DNA of 54,240 nucleotides from Bacillus sanguinis (GTDB lineage Bacteria; Bacillota; Bacilli; Bacillales; Bacillaceae_G), in contig NZ_BOQB01000104.1 in the NCBI RefSeq assembly GCF_018332475.1, positions 1-54,240 on the forward strand, read 5' to 3'. The notes under the pieces were generated by a model that was given only the letters and a program-made list of their open reading frames with translations, made no database searches and was not told the origin of the DNA. Of this stretch, positions 46,516-54,240 are shown in pieces. Position 1 is the stretch's first letter. Each line of letters begins with the position of its first letter. Position numbers and translations under genes: made by a program.

Positions 46516-48084
46516 ATGGGAGAAATTTGGTATGGCGGCACCATTTATACAATGCGAGAAGAGAATGAAAAAGTGGACGCTGTTTATGTTGCAAACGGTA
46601 TGATCGTTGATGTCGGGAGTAAAGAAGAGTTAGAAGACCGATATGCTACGGTTAAATTGCACGATTTAGAAGGCAAAACGATGATTCCAGGTCTCGTTGA
46701 TAGTCATATGCATCTTATTGGGCATGGAGAGAGGTTACTCCGTCTAGATTTATCAAACTGCACATCTTATAGCGAAGTGCTGACTCTCGTGCGGAAGCGA
46801 GTGGAAGAAGCTCCAAAGGGCTCTTGGGTTATTGGGGAAGGATGGAATGAAAATAATTTTAAAGATACAAAACAAGTTCATGCACGTGATTTAGATGAGA
46901 TTTCTAAAGAACATCCGATTTTATTAAAGCGTGTTTGTCGTCACGTGACATGGGTGAATTCATACATACTGCAAGAAGCGAACATAACAGAAGAGACGCA
47001 AGACCCGAAAGGCGGGAAAATTGGCCGTGATTCATCAAATATGTTAACAGGCCTTTTATATGAACAAGGGCAAGAATTAATTAAATATGTGCAGCCGGAA
47101 ATTGATGAAGTTTATTTAAAAAGAGCCCTGCAAACAGCAATTAAAGACTGCTGGCAATATGGTCTTGTTGGTGGGCATACAGAAGATTTAAATTATTACG
47201 GTGGCTTTAGAAAAACGCACAATGCGTTTTCTCATGTTATAAAGGAAATGCCATTTAAAGCGCATTTACTCGTTCACCATGAAGTAGCATATGAACGAAA
47301 AGAATATGAAAATGAACATTATATTGAATTTGGGGCGATGAAAATTTTTTCTGATGGTTCTTTTGGCGGAAGAACAGCTTTATTAAGTGAACCGTATGAA
47401 GATGCGAAGGAAACAAATGGGGTTGCAATCTTCTCACGTGAAGAACTTGCAGAATTAGTGAAGAAGGCACGAGACTTACATATGCCAGTTGCGATTCATA
47501 CTATCGGTGACTTATCGCTTGAATATGTCATTGATGCACTCGAATTGTATCCACCAGCAGAAGGATTACGCGACCGCATTATTCATTGTCAGCTTGCTCG
47601 TGAAGAGTTGATTGAAAGAATGAAAAATTTGCAAGTCATTATCGATATACAGCCAGTCTTTCTTTCGTCAGATTTTCCGTCAGTCATTGAAAAACTAGGG
47701 GAACACCGTCTTCGTTATGCGTACGCTTGGAAGACATTACTGGGAGCAGGATTACACTGCAACGGTGGATCTGACGCACCAATTGAACAAGTAAATCCGT
47801 TTTTAGGCATATATAGCGCTGTTACACGCAGAAGTTTTATTGACGGTGTATGCTATATGCCTGAGGAAAGATTAACGGTATATGAGGCTGTTTCTCTATT
47901 TACAACAGGAAGTGCCTATGCAATCGGAAAAGAAGCGAAGCGAGGACAAATTACAAAAGGATATGAAGCAGACTTTACGATATTAGACCGCAATGTTTTT
48001 GAAATTGAGGCAGAAGAAATAAAGAAAGTACAAGCAGAAATGACCGTAATTGATGGGAAGATTGTGTATAGGAAAGACGAGTGA
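46516..48084 (+). CDS. ytcJ: Amidohydrolase YtcJ
   Basis: 522-aa amidohydrolase-superfamily protein (DUF/YtcJ-like, N-substituted formamide deformylase type). GLVDSHMHLIGHGERLLRLDLSNC holds the metal-binding HxH of beta-strand 1; IFSDGSFGGRTALLSEPY, VAIHTIGDLSLEYVIDALE, HCQLAREELIERM and NGGSDAPIEQVNPFLGIYSAVTR follow in family order. ATG 46516 has AAGGAG 11 nt upstream; the longer frame runs through the preceding terminator. Substrate unknown. Position matches B. subtilis ytcJ. Confidence 0.9.
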   Translation: MGEIWYGGTIYTMREENEKVDAVYVANGMIVDVGSKEELEDRYATVKLHDLEGKTMIPGLVDSHMHLIGHGERLLRLDLSNCTSYSEVLTLVRKRVEEAPKGSWVIGEGWNENNFKDTKQVHARDLDEISKEHPILLKRVCRHVTWVNSYILQEANITEETQDPKGGKIGRDSSNMLTGLLYEQGQELIKYVQPEIDEVYLKRALQTAIKDCWQYGLVGGHTEDLNYYGGFRKTHNAFSHVIKEMPFKAHLLVHHEVAYERKEYENEHYIEFGAMKIFSDGSFGGRTALLSEPYEDAKETNGVAIFSREELAELVKKARDLHMPVAIHTIGDLSLEYVIDALELYPPAEGLRDRIIHCQLAREELIERMKNLQVIIDIQPVFLSSDFPSVIEKLGEHRLRYAYAWKTLLGAGLHCNGGSDAPIEQVNPFLGIYSAVTRRSFIDGVCYMPEERLTVYEAVSLFTTGSAYAIGKEAKRGQITKGYEADFTILDRNVFEIEAEEIKKVQAEMTVIDGKIVYRKDE

Positions 48085-48086
48085 AA

Positions 48087-48142
48087 ATATATCGACTTAC
48101 CGACAACAGCTAACAAGAATATTGGCCGATAGCGAGAGAAAT
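48087..48142 (+). repeat. Short hairpin repeat, copy C (diverged)
   Basis: Begins AAAATATATCGACTTACCGA, the same first 20 bases as copy B at 19387; the right part has changed and the hairpin arm is lost, but AATAAATA at the end is shared. Confidence 0.55.
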
Positions 48143-48187
48143 AAATAACCGCAGAATTATGGGATCTCATAATTCTGCGGTTATTTT
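48142..48187. terminator. Bidirectional terminator
   Basis: 18-bp perfect inverted repeat (48144-48161 with 48168-48185), 6-nt loop, between convergent ytcJ and nadK2. Confidence 0.9.
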
Positions 48188-48191
48188 AATC

Positions 48192-48995
48192 TTATAAAAA
48201 CGTTCTCTGTACTTTTTCCCAGAAAGAGTTGTTTTTTAATTTAACTGTTTTAATTTGTTTATCGCTTAAGCGTACAACAGCTTTTTCCACTTGTTTAATG
48301 CTAAGCGCTTCATTATCCATACCGATAACAGGATAATCGTTACCGTCTGGTCTTAGTTTTAAAGTTAATGTACGTTCGTGATTTAAAATGAACGGTGAAC
48401 CGAGCGTGCGGTATGTGTTGTTATTTAAAGATGCTAATTCACTTACTTGGAAGCACGGGATAAGCGGATCAACAACTGCACCACGTAACGATTTATTGTA
48501 AGCTGTACTTCCTGTTGGGGTAGAAACAACTAAACCATCGCCTCTAAATGTTTCGAAATATAAATCATCAACGTGAACATCTACAACGAATGTTTTAATA
48601 ATGCTAGAACGTAATGAGAACTCATTTAAACAATGGAAAGATGTGCTACCATCCACATCTACCTCAATTGTTGGATATTTTCGCACTTCAATTTCATTTT
48701 TTGTAATTTCTTGAAGGGCTGTATCAACGTGATCAATATGGAAATCGCAGTAGAATGAAATTTCATCTTTCGTAGAAATCCCTGCGTATAAACAATCTTC
48801 CCTAAAACCAGTTTTACGAACGGCTTGTAAGAAAGTTGCATCATCTCCAACACTGACGATAGCGTTTGCATTTTTTGGATGATCTAATATGGTAAATCCA
48901 TTCTCTTCTAAAATACGATAGATTGGTTTCATTTTTTCAACGAGCTTTGCTTTGTCATCACCATAAAAGAAAAATAAATTGCGACGATCTGCCAT
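48192..48995 (-). CDS. nadK: NAD kinase (NadK2 type)
   Basis: 267-aa enzyme that makes NADP from NAD. Nucleotide-binding motif VSVGDDATFLQAVRKT (GDD in place of the GGDGT of other members), the NEFSLRSSII strand, GDGLVVSTPTGSTAYNKSLRGAV and C-terminal VIGMDNEAL match B. subtilis YtdI/NadK2 in length and sequence pattern. ATG 48995 follows GGAGGG and gives exactly 267 aa; the five codons before it are not supported. The second, general NAD kinase is elsewhere in the genome. Confidence 0.94.
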   Translation of the reverse strand: MADRRNLFFFYGDDKAKLVEKMKPIYRILEENGFTILDHPKNANAIVSVGDDATFLQAVRKTGFREDCLYAGISTKDEISFYCDFHIDHVDTALQEITKNEIEVRKYPTIEVDVDGSTSFHCLNEFSLRSSIIKTFVVDVHVDDLYFETFRGDGLVVSTPTGSTAYNKSLRGAVVDPLIPCFQVSELASLNNNTYRTLGSPFILNHERTLTLKLRPDGNDYPVIGMDNEALSIKQVEKAVVRLSDKQIKTVKLKNNSFWEKVQRTFL

Positions 48996-49209
48996 TATGT
49001 ATCCCTCCACTGCAGTTAAATTTTCTGTTTTTCGTGCTACATATCATTAGAGTCCGTTCCCTAACGATATGTTCAAATAATATATTTCGATATAAATTGT
49101 CAAAATACCTTTTTATTTTTAGAAAAATTTTTATATTCAATCTTATGGGACTCTGTTTAATGATGAATAAAGTTGTCGATAATGGGTACGGAGTGAAAGG
49201 ATGATACGT

Positions 49210-49839
49210 ATGAAGTGGCTCGCAATTGGAATAATAATTCTTCTCCTTTTTATTTTGTTTATACTATTGTCGAAAATAAAGCTTAAGGTGACATTTTTAT
49301 ATTCAGAAATGGAAAAGCAATGTTTGCTTCAAGTGAAAATATGGATGATTCGATATACATTTGATGTGTTGGAAAGAATTGAAAAACAGCAGAAGAAAAC
49401 AGGACAAAAAATCGAAAAAGCTGAAGAGGATGGCGGATTAGATAATAAAATTATAGCGCAACTTGATAGTATGGGTGAGCTGATAAAAAAGCTGCAAGAA
49501 GTTCATACTATTGTTAAAGATTTTCTCAAACGAGTGAAAATCAATGGTTGGAAATGGCATACGCAAATTGGAGCAGGCGACGCAGCTAGTACTGGAATTG
49601 TCACTGGATATGCATGGGGGACAAAAGGAATGGCTGCTGGAGTTGTAGGACAATATATGCATATTGTCGACGTACCAGAGTTTGAAATTACCCCTGTTTT
49701 TCAAGGGAAAGGATTTGCGTCAAGGTGTGAGTTAACGGCATCTTTTCGTATATTCCGTACTATAAAAACAGCGGTAAAATTACTCGTATTTATGAGAAGA
49801 CAAAGATCTGGTACGACAGAAAAATCTGTTCAAGCATAG
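49210..49839 (+). CDS. ytfI: DUF2953 membrane protein YtfI
   Basis: 209-aa protein with one N-terminal TM helix (about residues 2-22, WLAIGIIILLLFILFILLS) and a long soluble part (LKVTFLYSEMEKQCLLQVKIWMIRYTFDVLERI...WHTQIGAGDAASTGIVTGYAWGTKG) typical of DUF2953. The start ATG 49210 is 9 nt after AAAGG; ATG 49201 touches it. It lies 12 bp before gerW, as in B. subtilis ytfI-ytfJ, and the two are linked to sporulation and germination. Function of YtfI is not known. Confidence 0.88.
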   Translation: MKWLAIGIIILLLFILFILLSKIKLKVTFLYSEMEKQCLLQVKIWMIRYTFDVLERIEKQQKKTGQKIEKAEEDGGLDNKIIAQLDSMGELIKKLQEVHTIVKDFLKRVKINGWKWHTQIGAGDAASTGIVTGYAWGTKGMAAGVVGQYMHIVDVPEFEITPVFQGKGFASRCELTASFRIFRTIKTAVKLLVFMRRQRSGTTEKSVQA

Positions 49840-49851
49840 GGGGGATATAGA

Positions 49852-50247
49852 ATGGACCATCCAATTCAAGGTTTAATGACAACCGCAATGCAGCATTTAA
49901 AACAAATGACTGATGTAAATACAATTGTCGGTGACCCAATTAAAGCGGCAGATGGAAGTGTAATTCTTACCGTTTCGAAAGTAAGTTTCGGCTTTGCCGC
50001 TGGTGGAAGTGAATTTGGTAAAGTAGAACATTCAGGCCGTCATCCATTTGGCGGGGGAAGCGGTGGAGGAGTTTCTATTAATCCTGTTGCTTTTCTTGTT
50101 ATAAATGGAGAAGGTGTAAAAGTGTTGCATTTAGATAAGCAAACACATGTCATTGATAAAATAATTGAATTAGCGCCACAAGCTGTTGATAAAGTGAAGG
50201 AAATGATGGATAAACGAAAAGAAGACGATCCTGAATTTCAAATTTAA
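49852..50247 (+). CDS. gerW: Sporulation/germination protein GerW (YtfJ)
   Basis: 131-aa spore protein needed for normal response to L-alanine in germination. The family features are MDHPIQGLMTTAMQHLKQMTDVNTIVGDPI, the Gly-rich loop GRHPFGGGSGGGVSINPVAFLVI, and HVIDKIIELAPQAVDKVKEMM. GGGGGGATAT precedes the ATG. Cotranscribed with ytfI. Confidence 0.95.
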   Translation: MDHPIQGLMTTAMQHLKQMTDVNTIVGDPIKAADGSVILTVSKVSFGFAAGGSEFGKVEHSGRHPFGGGSGGGVSINPVAFLVINGEGVKVLHLDKQTHVIDKIIELAPQAVDKVKEMMDKRKEDDPEFQI

Positions 50248-50252
50248 CGAAT

Positions 50253-50290
50253 AAAGAAGCTGATCAATGGATTAGCTTCTTTAATTTTTT
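50253..50290 (+). terminator. Intrinsic terminator of ytfI-gerW
   Basis: 9-bp stem AAAGAAGCT/AGCTTCTTT and T-run. Confidence 0.82.
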
Positions 50291-50381
50291 TGTAAATAAA
50301 GCGATTTTATTTGCATTATCGATAGGGACAAACTATCATTTACATTGTACATATTTTGTTTAAATAAGGGAGGATTTTCAA

Positions 50382-50882
50382 GTGGCAAACGTAACTTTTA
50401 AAGGTAATCCAATGACTTTAGTTGGAACAGAAGTTAAAGTTGGCGATCAAGCGCCAAACTTCCAAGTATTAGCAAATGACTTATCTCCAGTAAGTTTAGA
50501 AACATACAAAGGCGAAGTAAAATTAATTAGTGTTGTACCTTCAATCGACACAGGTGTGTGTGATGCACAAACACGTCGTTTTAACCAAGATGCAGCAGGT
50601 ATTGAAAACGCGAAAGTATTAACAATTAGCGCTGATTTACCATTCGCTCAAAAACGCTGGTGTGCAGCAAACGGTTTAGAAAATGTTGTAACACTTTCTG
50701 ACCACCGTGACCTTTCATTCGGTGAAGCTTACGGCTTAGTAATGAAAGAACTTCGTTTACTTGCTCGTGCAGTATTCGTAGTAGATAGCAACGACAAAGT
50801 AGTTTACGTAGAATACGTAAATGAAGGTACAAGCCATCCAAACTATGAAGCAGCATTAGAAGCAGCAAAATCTGCGAAGTAA
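50382..50882 (+). CDS. tpx: Thiol peroxidase Tpx (GTG start)
   Basis: 166-aa atypical 2-Cys peroxiredoxin that reduces peroxides in the cytoplasm with thioredoxin. Peroxidatic cysteine in [19 protein letters not shown], resolving cysteine in [11 protein letters not shown], and conserved ARAVFVVD. The start codon is GTG, with GGGAGGA 7 nt upstream. Followed by a terminator and a large inverted repeat. Confidence 0.97.
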   Translation: MANVTFKGNPMTLVGTEVKVGDQAPNFQVLANDLSPVSLETYKGEVKLISVVPSIDTGVCDAQTRRFNQDAAGIENAKVLTISADLPFAQKRWCAANGLENVVTLSDHRDLSFGEAYGLVMKELRLLARAVFVVDSNDKVVYVEYVNEGTSHPNYEAALEAAKSAK

Positions 50883-50888
50883 TGTGAA

Positions 50889-50921
50889 GAAAATGACCTC
50901 TTATAAAGAGGTCGTTTTTTC
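50889..50921 (+). terminator. Intrinsic terminator of tpx
   Basis: 8-bp stem GACCTCTT/AAGAGGTC and T-run. Confidence 0.85.
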
Positions 50922-50964
50922 TCATATATTGCTGCGTAATGGTATCAATATATGAGAAAAAACG
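50913..50964. repeat. 19-bp perfect inverted repeat downstream of tpx
   Basis: CGTTTTTTCTCATATATTG (50913-50931) is the exact reverse complement of 50946-50964, with 14 bp between. The left arm contains the T-run of the tpx terminator. Confidence 0.85.
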
Positions 50965-51081
50965 TTATATCATATATAATTGAAAGGGGAGCTCTTTGCA
51001 GGAGGTCGCTTTTTCTTTTTGGAAAAAAACACTTTGTGGTATGATATAAGTTATGTGTAAAAGAGAGAAGGAGGAATGTAC

Positions 51082-52068
51082 GTGAGTCAGACAGTAGAAA
51101 CATTATTTTCTATTTTTGATTCTTCTGCGGTAGTTTTACGTAAAGAATTAGATGTAACATATTTAGAGGCGCTTGTAGAAACAGGTGATAACTTGTTTGA
51201 AGGAGCGATTTTACAAGAGGAATTATCCGAATCAGCAATTGAAAGGCTGAATCGTGAATATAGTACGTTTAATGAAGAAACATATAAAGGTGAAGAAATT
51301 CGTAAAGCATTTCAGTTAGCCATTTTAAAAGGAATGAAAGAAGGCGTACAAGCGAATCACGAAATGACGCCTGACGCAGTTGGCATGTTCATGAGCTACT
51401 TATTCCATAAATTTATGCAAGGTCAAAACGAAATTACTGTGTTAGATCCTGCAATTGGAACAGGTAACTTAATGACTACATTGTTTAATAGCGCCAAAGA
51501 AGGACTAGCAATGAGTGGATTTGGTGTAGAAGTGGATGAAGTGCTAATTAAACTTGCTTTAGTAAATGCGAATTTACAAAAGCATGCAATCGAATTCTTC
51601 CATCAAGATGGACTAGCGCCACTTTATATTGATCCAGTTGATGCAGTCGTTTCAGACTTGCCGATTGGTTACTATCCAAATGAAATCGGTGCAAGCGAAT
51701 ATAAGTTAAAAGCAGATGAAGGAATGTCGTATGCACATCACTTATTTATTGAACAAAGTGTGAAACATACGAAAGAAGGCGGATACTTATTCTTCTTAGT
51801 ACCAAACTTCATTTTTGAAAGTGATCAAGCACCAAAGTTACATGCATTTATTAAAGAAACATGTTTTATTCAAGGACTATTGCAACTACCTGTTTCCATG
51901 TTTAAAAACGAGAAAAATGCAAAAAGTATATTTGTTCTCCAAAAGAAAGGCCCTAGTGTAACGATGCCAAAACAGGCGTTATTAGTGGAGTTACCTAAAT
52001 TCTCCAACATGAAGGCGATGGAGGACATTATGGACCAATTAAATACTTGGTTTGCAACGCATAAATAA
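51082..52068 (+). CDS. ytxK: Class I SAM-dependent methyltransferase YtxK
   Basis: 328-aa protein of the N6-adenine-methylase-like fold. An N-terminal helical domain is followed by the SAM motif ITVLDPAIGTGNLMTTLFN, the acidic VEVDEVLIKLALVNANLQ, and SDLPIGYYP in place of the catalytic NPPY/DPPY, so DNA methylation is doubtful. GTG 51082 is chosen with GAAGGAGG 7 nt upstream; ATG 51076 touches that site. B. subtilis ytxK lies just before ackA too. Substrate unknown. Confidence 0.9.
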   Translation: MSQTVETLFSIFDSSAVVLRKELDVTYLEALVETGDNLFEGAILQEELSESAIERLNREYSTFNEETYKGEEIRKAFQLAILKGMKEGVQANHEMTPDAVGMFMSYLFHKFMQGQNEITVLDPAIGTGNLMTTLFNSAKEGLAMSGFGVEVDEVLIKLALVNANLQKHAIEFFHQDGLAPLYIDPVDAVVSDLPIGYYPNEIGASEYKLKADEGMSYAHHLFIEQSVKHTKEGGYLFFLVPNFIFESDQAPKLHAFIKETCFIQGLLQLPVSMFKNEKNAKSIFVLQKKGPSVTMPKQALLVELPKFSNMKAMEDIMDQLNTWFATHK

Positions 52069-52268
52069 GGTTAAGTATATGTAACAGGGTTAGTGATTTA
52101 TGTAGTACAGTTTTATATGATATGTCATATTTTTAAATATATTCAAGATTTAACTGAATTTTTTTGAAATCTGTAATATATTTTTTTTCTTGGTGTTACA
52201 ATTTTTTCACTTGAAATATATGTCGTACGATGTTTAAATTAAAATCGTGAGTATAAAATTTGCTAATG

Positions 52269-52283
52269 ATGAAACGTTTTCAT
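52269..52283 (+). promoter_or_regulatory. Possible cre site upstream of ackA
   Basis: ATGAAACGTTTTCAT, 85 bp before ackA, resembles a CcpA-binding cre but its left half is one base short of the WTGNAANCG form. CcpA activates ackA in B. subtilis through upstream cre sites. The remaining 52069-52367 is AT-rich; a small hairpin TGTGGA/TCCACA lies at 52319-52334. Confidence 0.45.
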
Positions 52284-52367
52284 ATTTAGTAAATTTAATT
52301 AGATAAAATCGAGCGGTTTGTGGAAACATCCACACAACTACCAAGAGAAAAAGGGGCGAAAGACTAG

Positions 52368-53561
52368 ATGTCAAAAATCATCGCGATTAACGCAGGAAGC
52401 TCTTCCTTAAAATTCCAATTATTTGAAATGCCAAGTGAAACAGTATTAACAAAAGGTTTAGTAGAACGTATCGGTTTAGAAGATAGTATCTTCACTATTA
52501 CTGTAGATGGCGAAAAACAAAAAGAAATTACAAACATTCCAGATCACGCAGTAGCAGTTAATATGCTTCTTAAAAAATTAACTGAAAACGGAATCGTTAA
52601 ATCTCTAGACGAGATTGGCGGTATCGGTCACCGTGTTGTTCACGGTGGCGAAAAATTTGCTGACTCTGTTTTAATTACTGATGAAGTATTAGCTGATATC
52701 GAAGAATTAAGCGATTTAGCACCACTTCATAACCCAGCAAACATTGTTGGTATTAAAGCATTCCAAGAAGTATTACCAAACGTACCAGCAGTAGCAGTAT
52801 TCGATACAGCATTCCACCAAACAATGCCGGAATCTGCATTCCTATACAGCTTACCATATGAGTACTACGAAAAGTTCGGCATCCGTAAATACGGTTTCCA
52901 CGGAACTTCTCATAAATATGTAACTGAGCGTGCGGCTGAACTATTAGGTCGTCCACTTGAAAGCTTAAGCTTACTTTCTTGTCACTTAGGTAACGGTGCA
53001 AGTATCGCAGCAGTAGAAGGCGGTAAATCTATCGATACTTCTATGGGCTTCACTCCACTTGCTGGTGTAACAATGGGTACACGTTCTGGTAACCTTGACC
53101 CTGCATTAATTCCATACATCATGGAAAAAACAGGCCAAACAGTAGAAGAAGTAGTTAACGTATTAAACAAGAAGAGTGGTATGTTAGGTCTTACTGGTTA
53201 CTCTAGTGACCTACGTGACATTATTGCGAAAGAAGAAGAAGGCGACCACCGTGCGAAAGTAGCACTTGATGTATTCGTAAGCCGTATCCACAAATACATC
53301 GGTTCTTACACTGCTCGTATGAAAGGTGTAGACGCAATCATCTTCACAGCTGGTGTAGGGGAAAACAGTGCAATTATTCGTGAGCGCGTATTAGAAGGCC
53401 TTGAGTACATGGGCGTATACTTCGACGTAAAACGTAATAACGTATTCGGTGAAGAAGCATTCATCAGCTTCCCACACTCTCCAGTAAAAATTATCGTAAT
53501 TCCAACTGACGAAGAAGTTATGATCGCTCGTGACGTACTACGTCTTGGAGATATTGGTTAA
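52368..53561 (+). CDS. ackA: Acetate kinase
   Basis: 397-aa enzyme converting acetyl phosphate and ADP to acetate and ATP (or back) in overflow metabolism. ASKHA-fold motifs: [98 protein letters not shown] and [16 protein letters not shown]. Full length. AAAAAGGGGCG precedes the ATG. Probable CcpA-dependent control through the upstream cre-like palindrome; CcpA is encoded 40 kb earlier in this window. Confidence 0.98.
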   Translation: MSKIIAINAGSSSLKFQLFEMPSETVLTKGLVERIGLEDSIFTITVDGEKQKEITNIPDHAVAVNMLLKKLTENGIVKSLDEIGGIGHRVVHGGEKFADSVLITDEVLADIEELSDLAPLHNPANIVGIKAFQEVLPNVPAVAVFDTAFHQTMPESAFLYSLPYEYYEKFGIRKYGFHGTSHKYVTERAAELLGRPLESLSLLSCHLGNGASIAAVEGGKSIDTSMGFTPLAGVTMGTRSGNLDPALIPYIMEKTGQTVEEVVNVLNKKSGMLGLTGYSSDLRDIIAKEEEGDHRAKVALDVFVSRIHKYIGSYTARMKGVDAIIFTAGVGENSAIIRERVLEGLEYMGVYFDVKRNNVFGEEAFISFPHSPVKIIVIPTDEEVMIARDVLRLGDIG

Positions 53562-53573
53562 TATACTATATGA

Positions 53574-53612
53574 AAAGACAGACGAGATCCTATAGGATCT
53601 CGTCTTTTTTCT
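53574..53612. terminator. Bidirectional terminator of ackA
   Basis: 10-bp stem GACGAGATCC/GGATCTCGTC with 4-nt loop and T-run; its left arm holds the end of the convergent NUDIX gene. Confidence 0.92.
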
Positions 53613-54024
53613 GTTGGAGATATTTCAAAATTCCATCTGGATATAGTGCTTTCTCTTTTTGAATGAATGCTGTAACGGGAATCCATTTCGCATACGATAC
53701 GGTTTGCTCATCTTGTATATTCATTTCTTCCATTTCATATAGTGATGTGTCTAATAAGCGTAAAGAATATAGCTGAATGATTTCATGACCAATTCCCTCA
53801 TCTAGCTGAAAGATGTTTTCTAAGCAGCCTAAATAATTGGTGATTTCCACTTCTGTATGAAGCTCTTCTTGAAATTCACGAATAACGGTATGTGCTGATT
53901 TTTCACCAAGCTCAATTGAACCGCCAAGAGGTCGGTAAAATGTTTCATCGGTTGTATAATATTCTTGTACGAGGAGGCACCCTTGATGTGTAGCAAGACC
54001 AAAAGCTTTTGCACGTGGATACAT
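53590..54024 (-). CDS. NUDIX hydrolase
   Basis: 144-aa pyrophosphohydrolase. The NUDIX box is complete: GGSIELGEKSAHTVIREFQEEL with Gly, Arg-Glu and Glu-Glu in the right spacing, giving metal binding. The substrate (a nucleoside diphosphate linked to something) is not evident. The start is ATG 54024, 9 nt after AAGGAG; a TTG two codons upstream is weaker. The stop codon lies in the ackA terminator hairpin. The bcr1-like repeat begins 17 bp upstream. Confidence 0.88.
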   Translation of the reverse strand: MYPRAKAFGLATHQGCLLVQEYYTTDETFYRPLGGSIELGEKSAHTVIREFQEELHTEVEITNYLGCLENIFQLDEGIGHEIIQLYSLRLLDTSLYEMEEMNIQDEQTVSYAKWIPVTAFIQKEKALYPDGILKYLQQKKDEIL

Positions 54025-54040
54025 ATACAATCACTCCTTA

Positions 54041-54197
54041 TTTATCCCGCTTTAACGGGCAGTAAGACCCCCACCTCAAAATTCAGCGGAAGCAAAGAAG
54101 TTAGGTGGGGGATCAACTGTCCGTAAAAGTCCGATTGGTTCAACTAATAATCAGTGGGGGATGAACAAAAACCCCACTGATTAAAGTTTCACTTTAT
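54041..54197 (-). mobile_element. bcr1-like repeat, copy 2, with TTTAT target duplication
   Basis: 147-bp element (54046-54192) in the opposite orientation to copy 1, flanked by direct TTTAT repeats (54041-54045 and 54193-54197). Its minus strand begins GTGAAACTTTAATCAGTGGG and ends CCCGTTAAAGCGGG, like copy 1, with a few base changes in the middle. The body length is identical. It lies just upstream of the NUDIX gene. Confidence 0.88.
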
Positions 54198-54240
54198 TTT
54201 TGTATAATAAATAATTATAATGTGTTTTGTAATAAAAGGT

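Noticed and set aside
51082-52068. YtxK as a restriction-modification DNA methylase
   Set aside because: The catalytic NPPY-type motif is replaced by DLPIGYY, no restriction or specificity subunit is adjacent, and it is a conserved Bacillus backbone gene next to ackA.

Overview
The window is an AT-rich Firmicutes chromosome segment that reads as a member of the Bacillus cereus group. It has the housekeeping backbone of a Bacillus genome in nearly the same order as B. subtilis: sftA, murC, ytxG/ytxJ, ccpA, acuCBA/acsA, tyrS, rpsD, ytsP-type msr, refZ, ezrA, nifZ, thiI, sspA, mbcS, ytcJ, nadK2, ytfI, gerW, tpx, ytxK, ackA. It also has a spore SASP gene and two copies of a bcr1-like repeat flanked by the TTTAT target duplication known from this group. 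All identifications come from reading the translated sequence; no database search was run.

Region by region. 1-4.3 kb: the 3' part of the DNA translocase SftA, a nicotinate phosphoribosyltransferase and MurC. 4.3-8.3 kb: a PadR regulator with a coupled 44-aa membrane micro-protein and a large palindromic operator, two GNAT acetyltransferases, small membrane proteins, a lipoprotein and an M29 aminopeptidase. 8.4-12.1 kb: ytxG-ytxJ (no ytxH), a CamS-type lipoprotein, a decayed aroA (DAHP synthase) relic and ccpA. 12.1-19.4 kb: small Bacillus proteins, MscL, an oxidoreductase, an ankyrin lipoprotein, a two-component system and an alpha/beta hydrolase. 19.4-23.9 kb: acuCBA divergent from acsA, the reversible acetylation module for acetyl-CoA synthetase, with a CodY-like box on the acsA promoter. 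23.9-27.6 kb: an acetyltransferase relic, an ECF sigma operon and tyrS with its T-box leader.

27.6-33.7 kb is an accessory insertion between tyrS and rpsD, which are neighbours in B. subtilis. It holds a protein with a HEPN-like Rx4H motif, a polytopic membrane protein with a channel-like end, a frameshifted relic, a Panacea (DUF4065) protein followed by a 581-aa membrane protein, and a short membrane/coiled-coil protein. This is the most likely place for an undescribed system (antitoxin-like or defence-like), but its function is inference.

33.7-54.2 kb returns to conserved backbone: rpsD with an autoregulatory-type leader, methionine gamma-lyase, fRMsr, refZ, a DMT exporter with a divergent LysR, ezrA, the nifZ-thiI sulfur-relay pair, sspA, mbcS, ytcJ, nadK2, ytfI-gerW, tpx, ytxK, ackA and a NUDIX hydrolase. 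Two 147-bp bcr1-like repeats in opposite orientation bracket nifZ to the NUDIX gene. Most genes end in clear intrinsic terminators, many of them shared by convergent genes.

Central acetate metabolism recurs through the window (ccpA, acsA/acuABC, ackA, mbcS).
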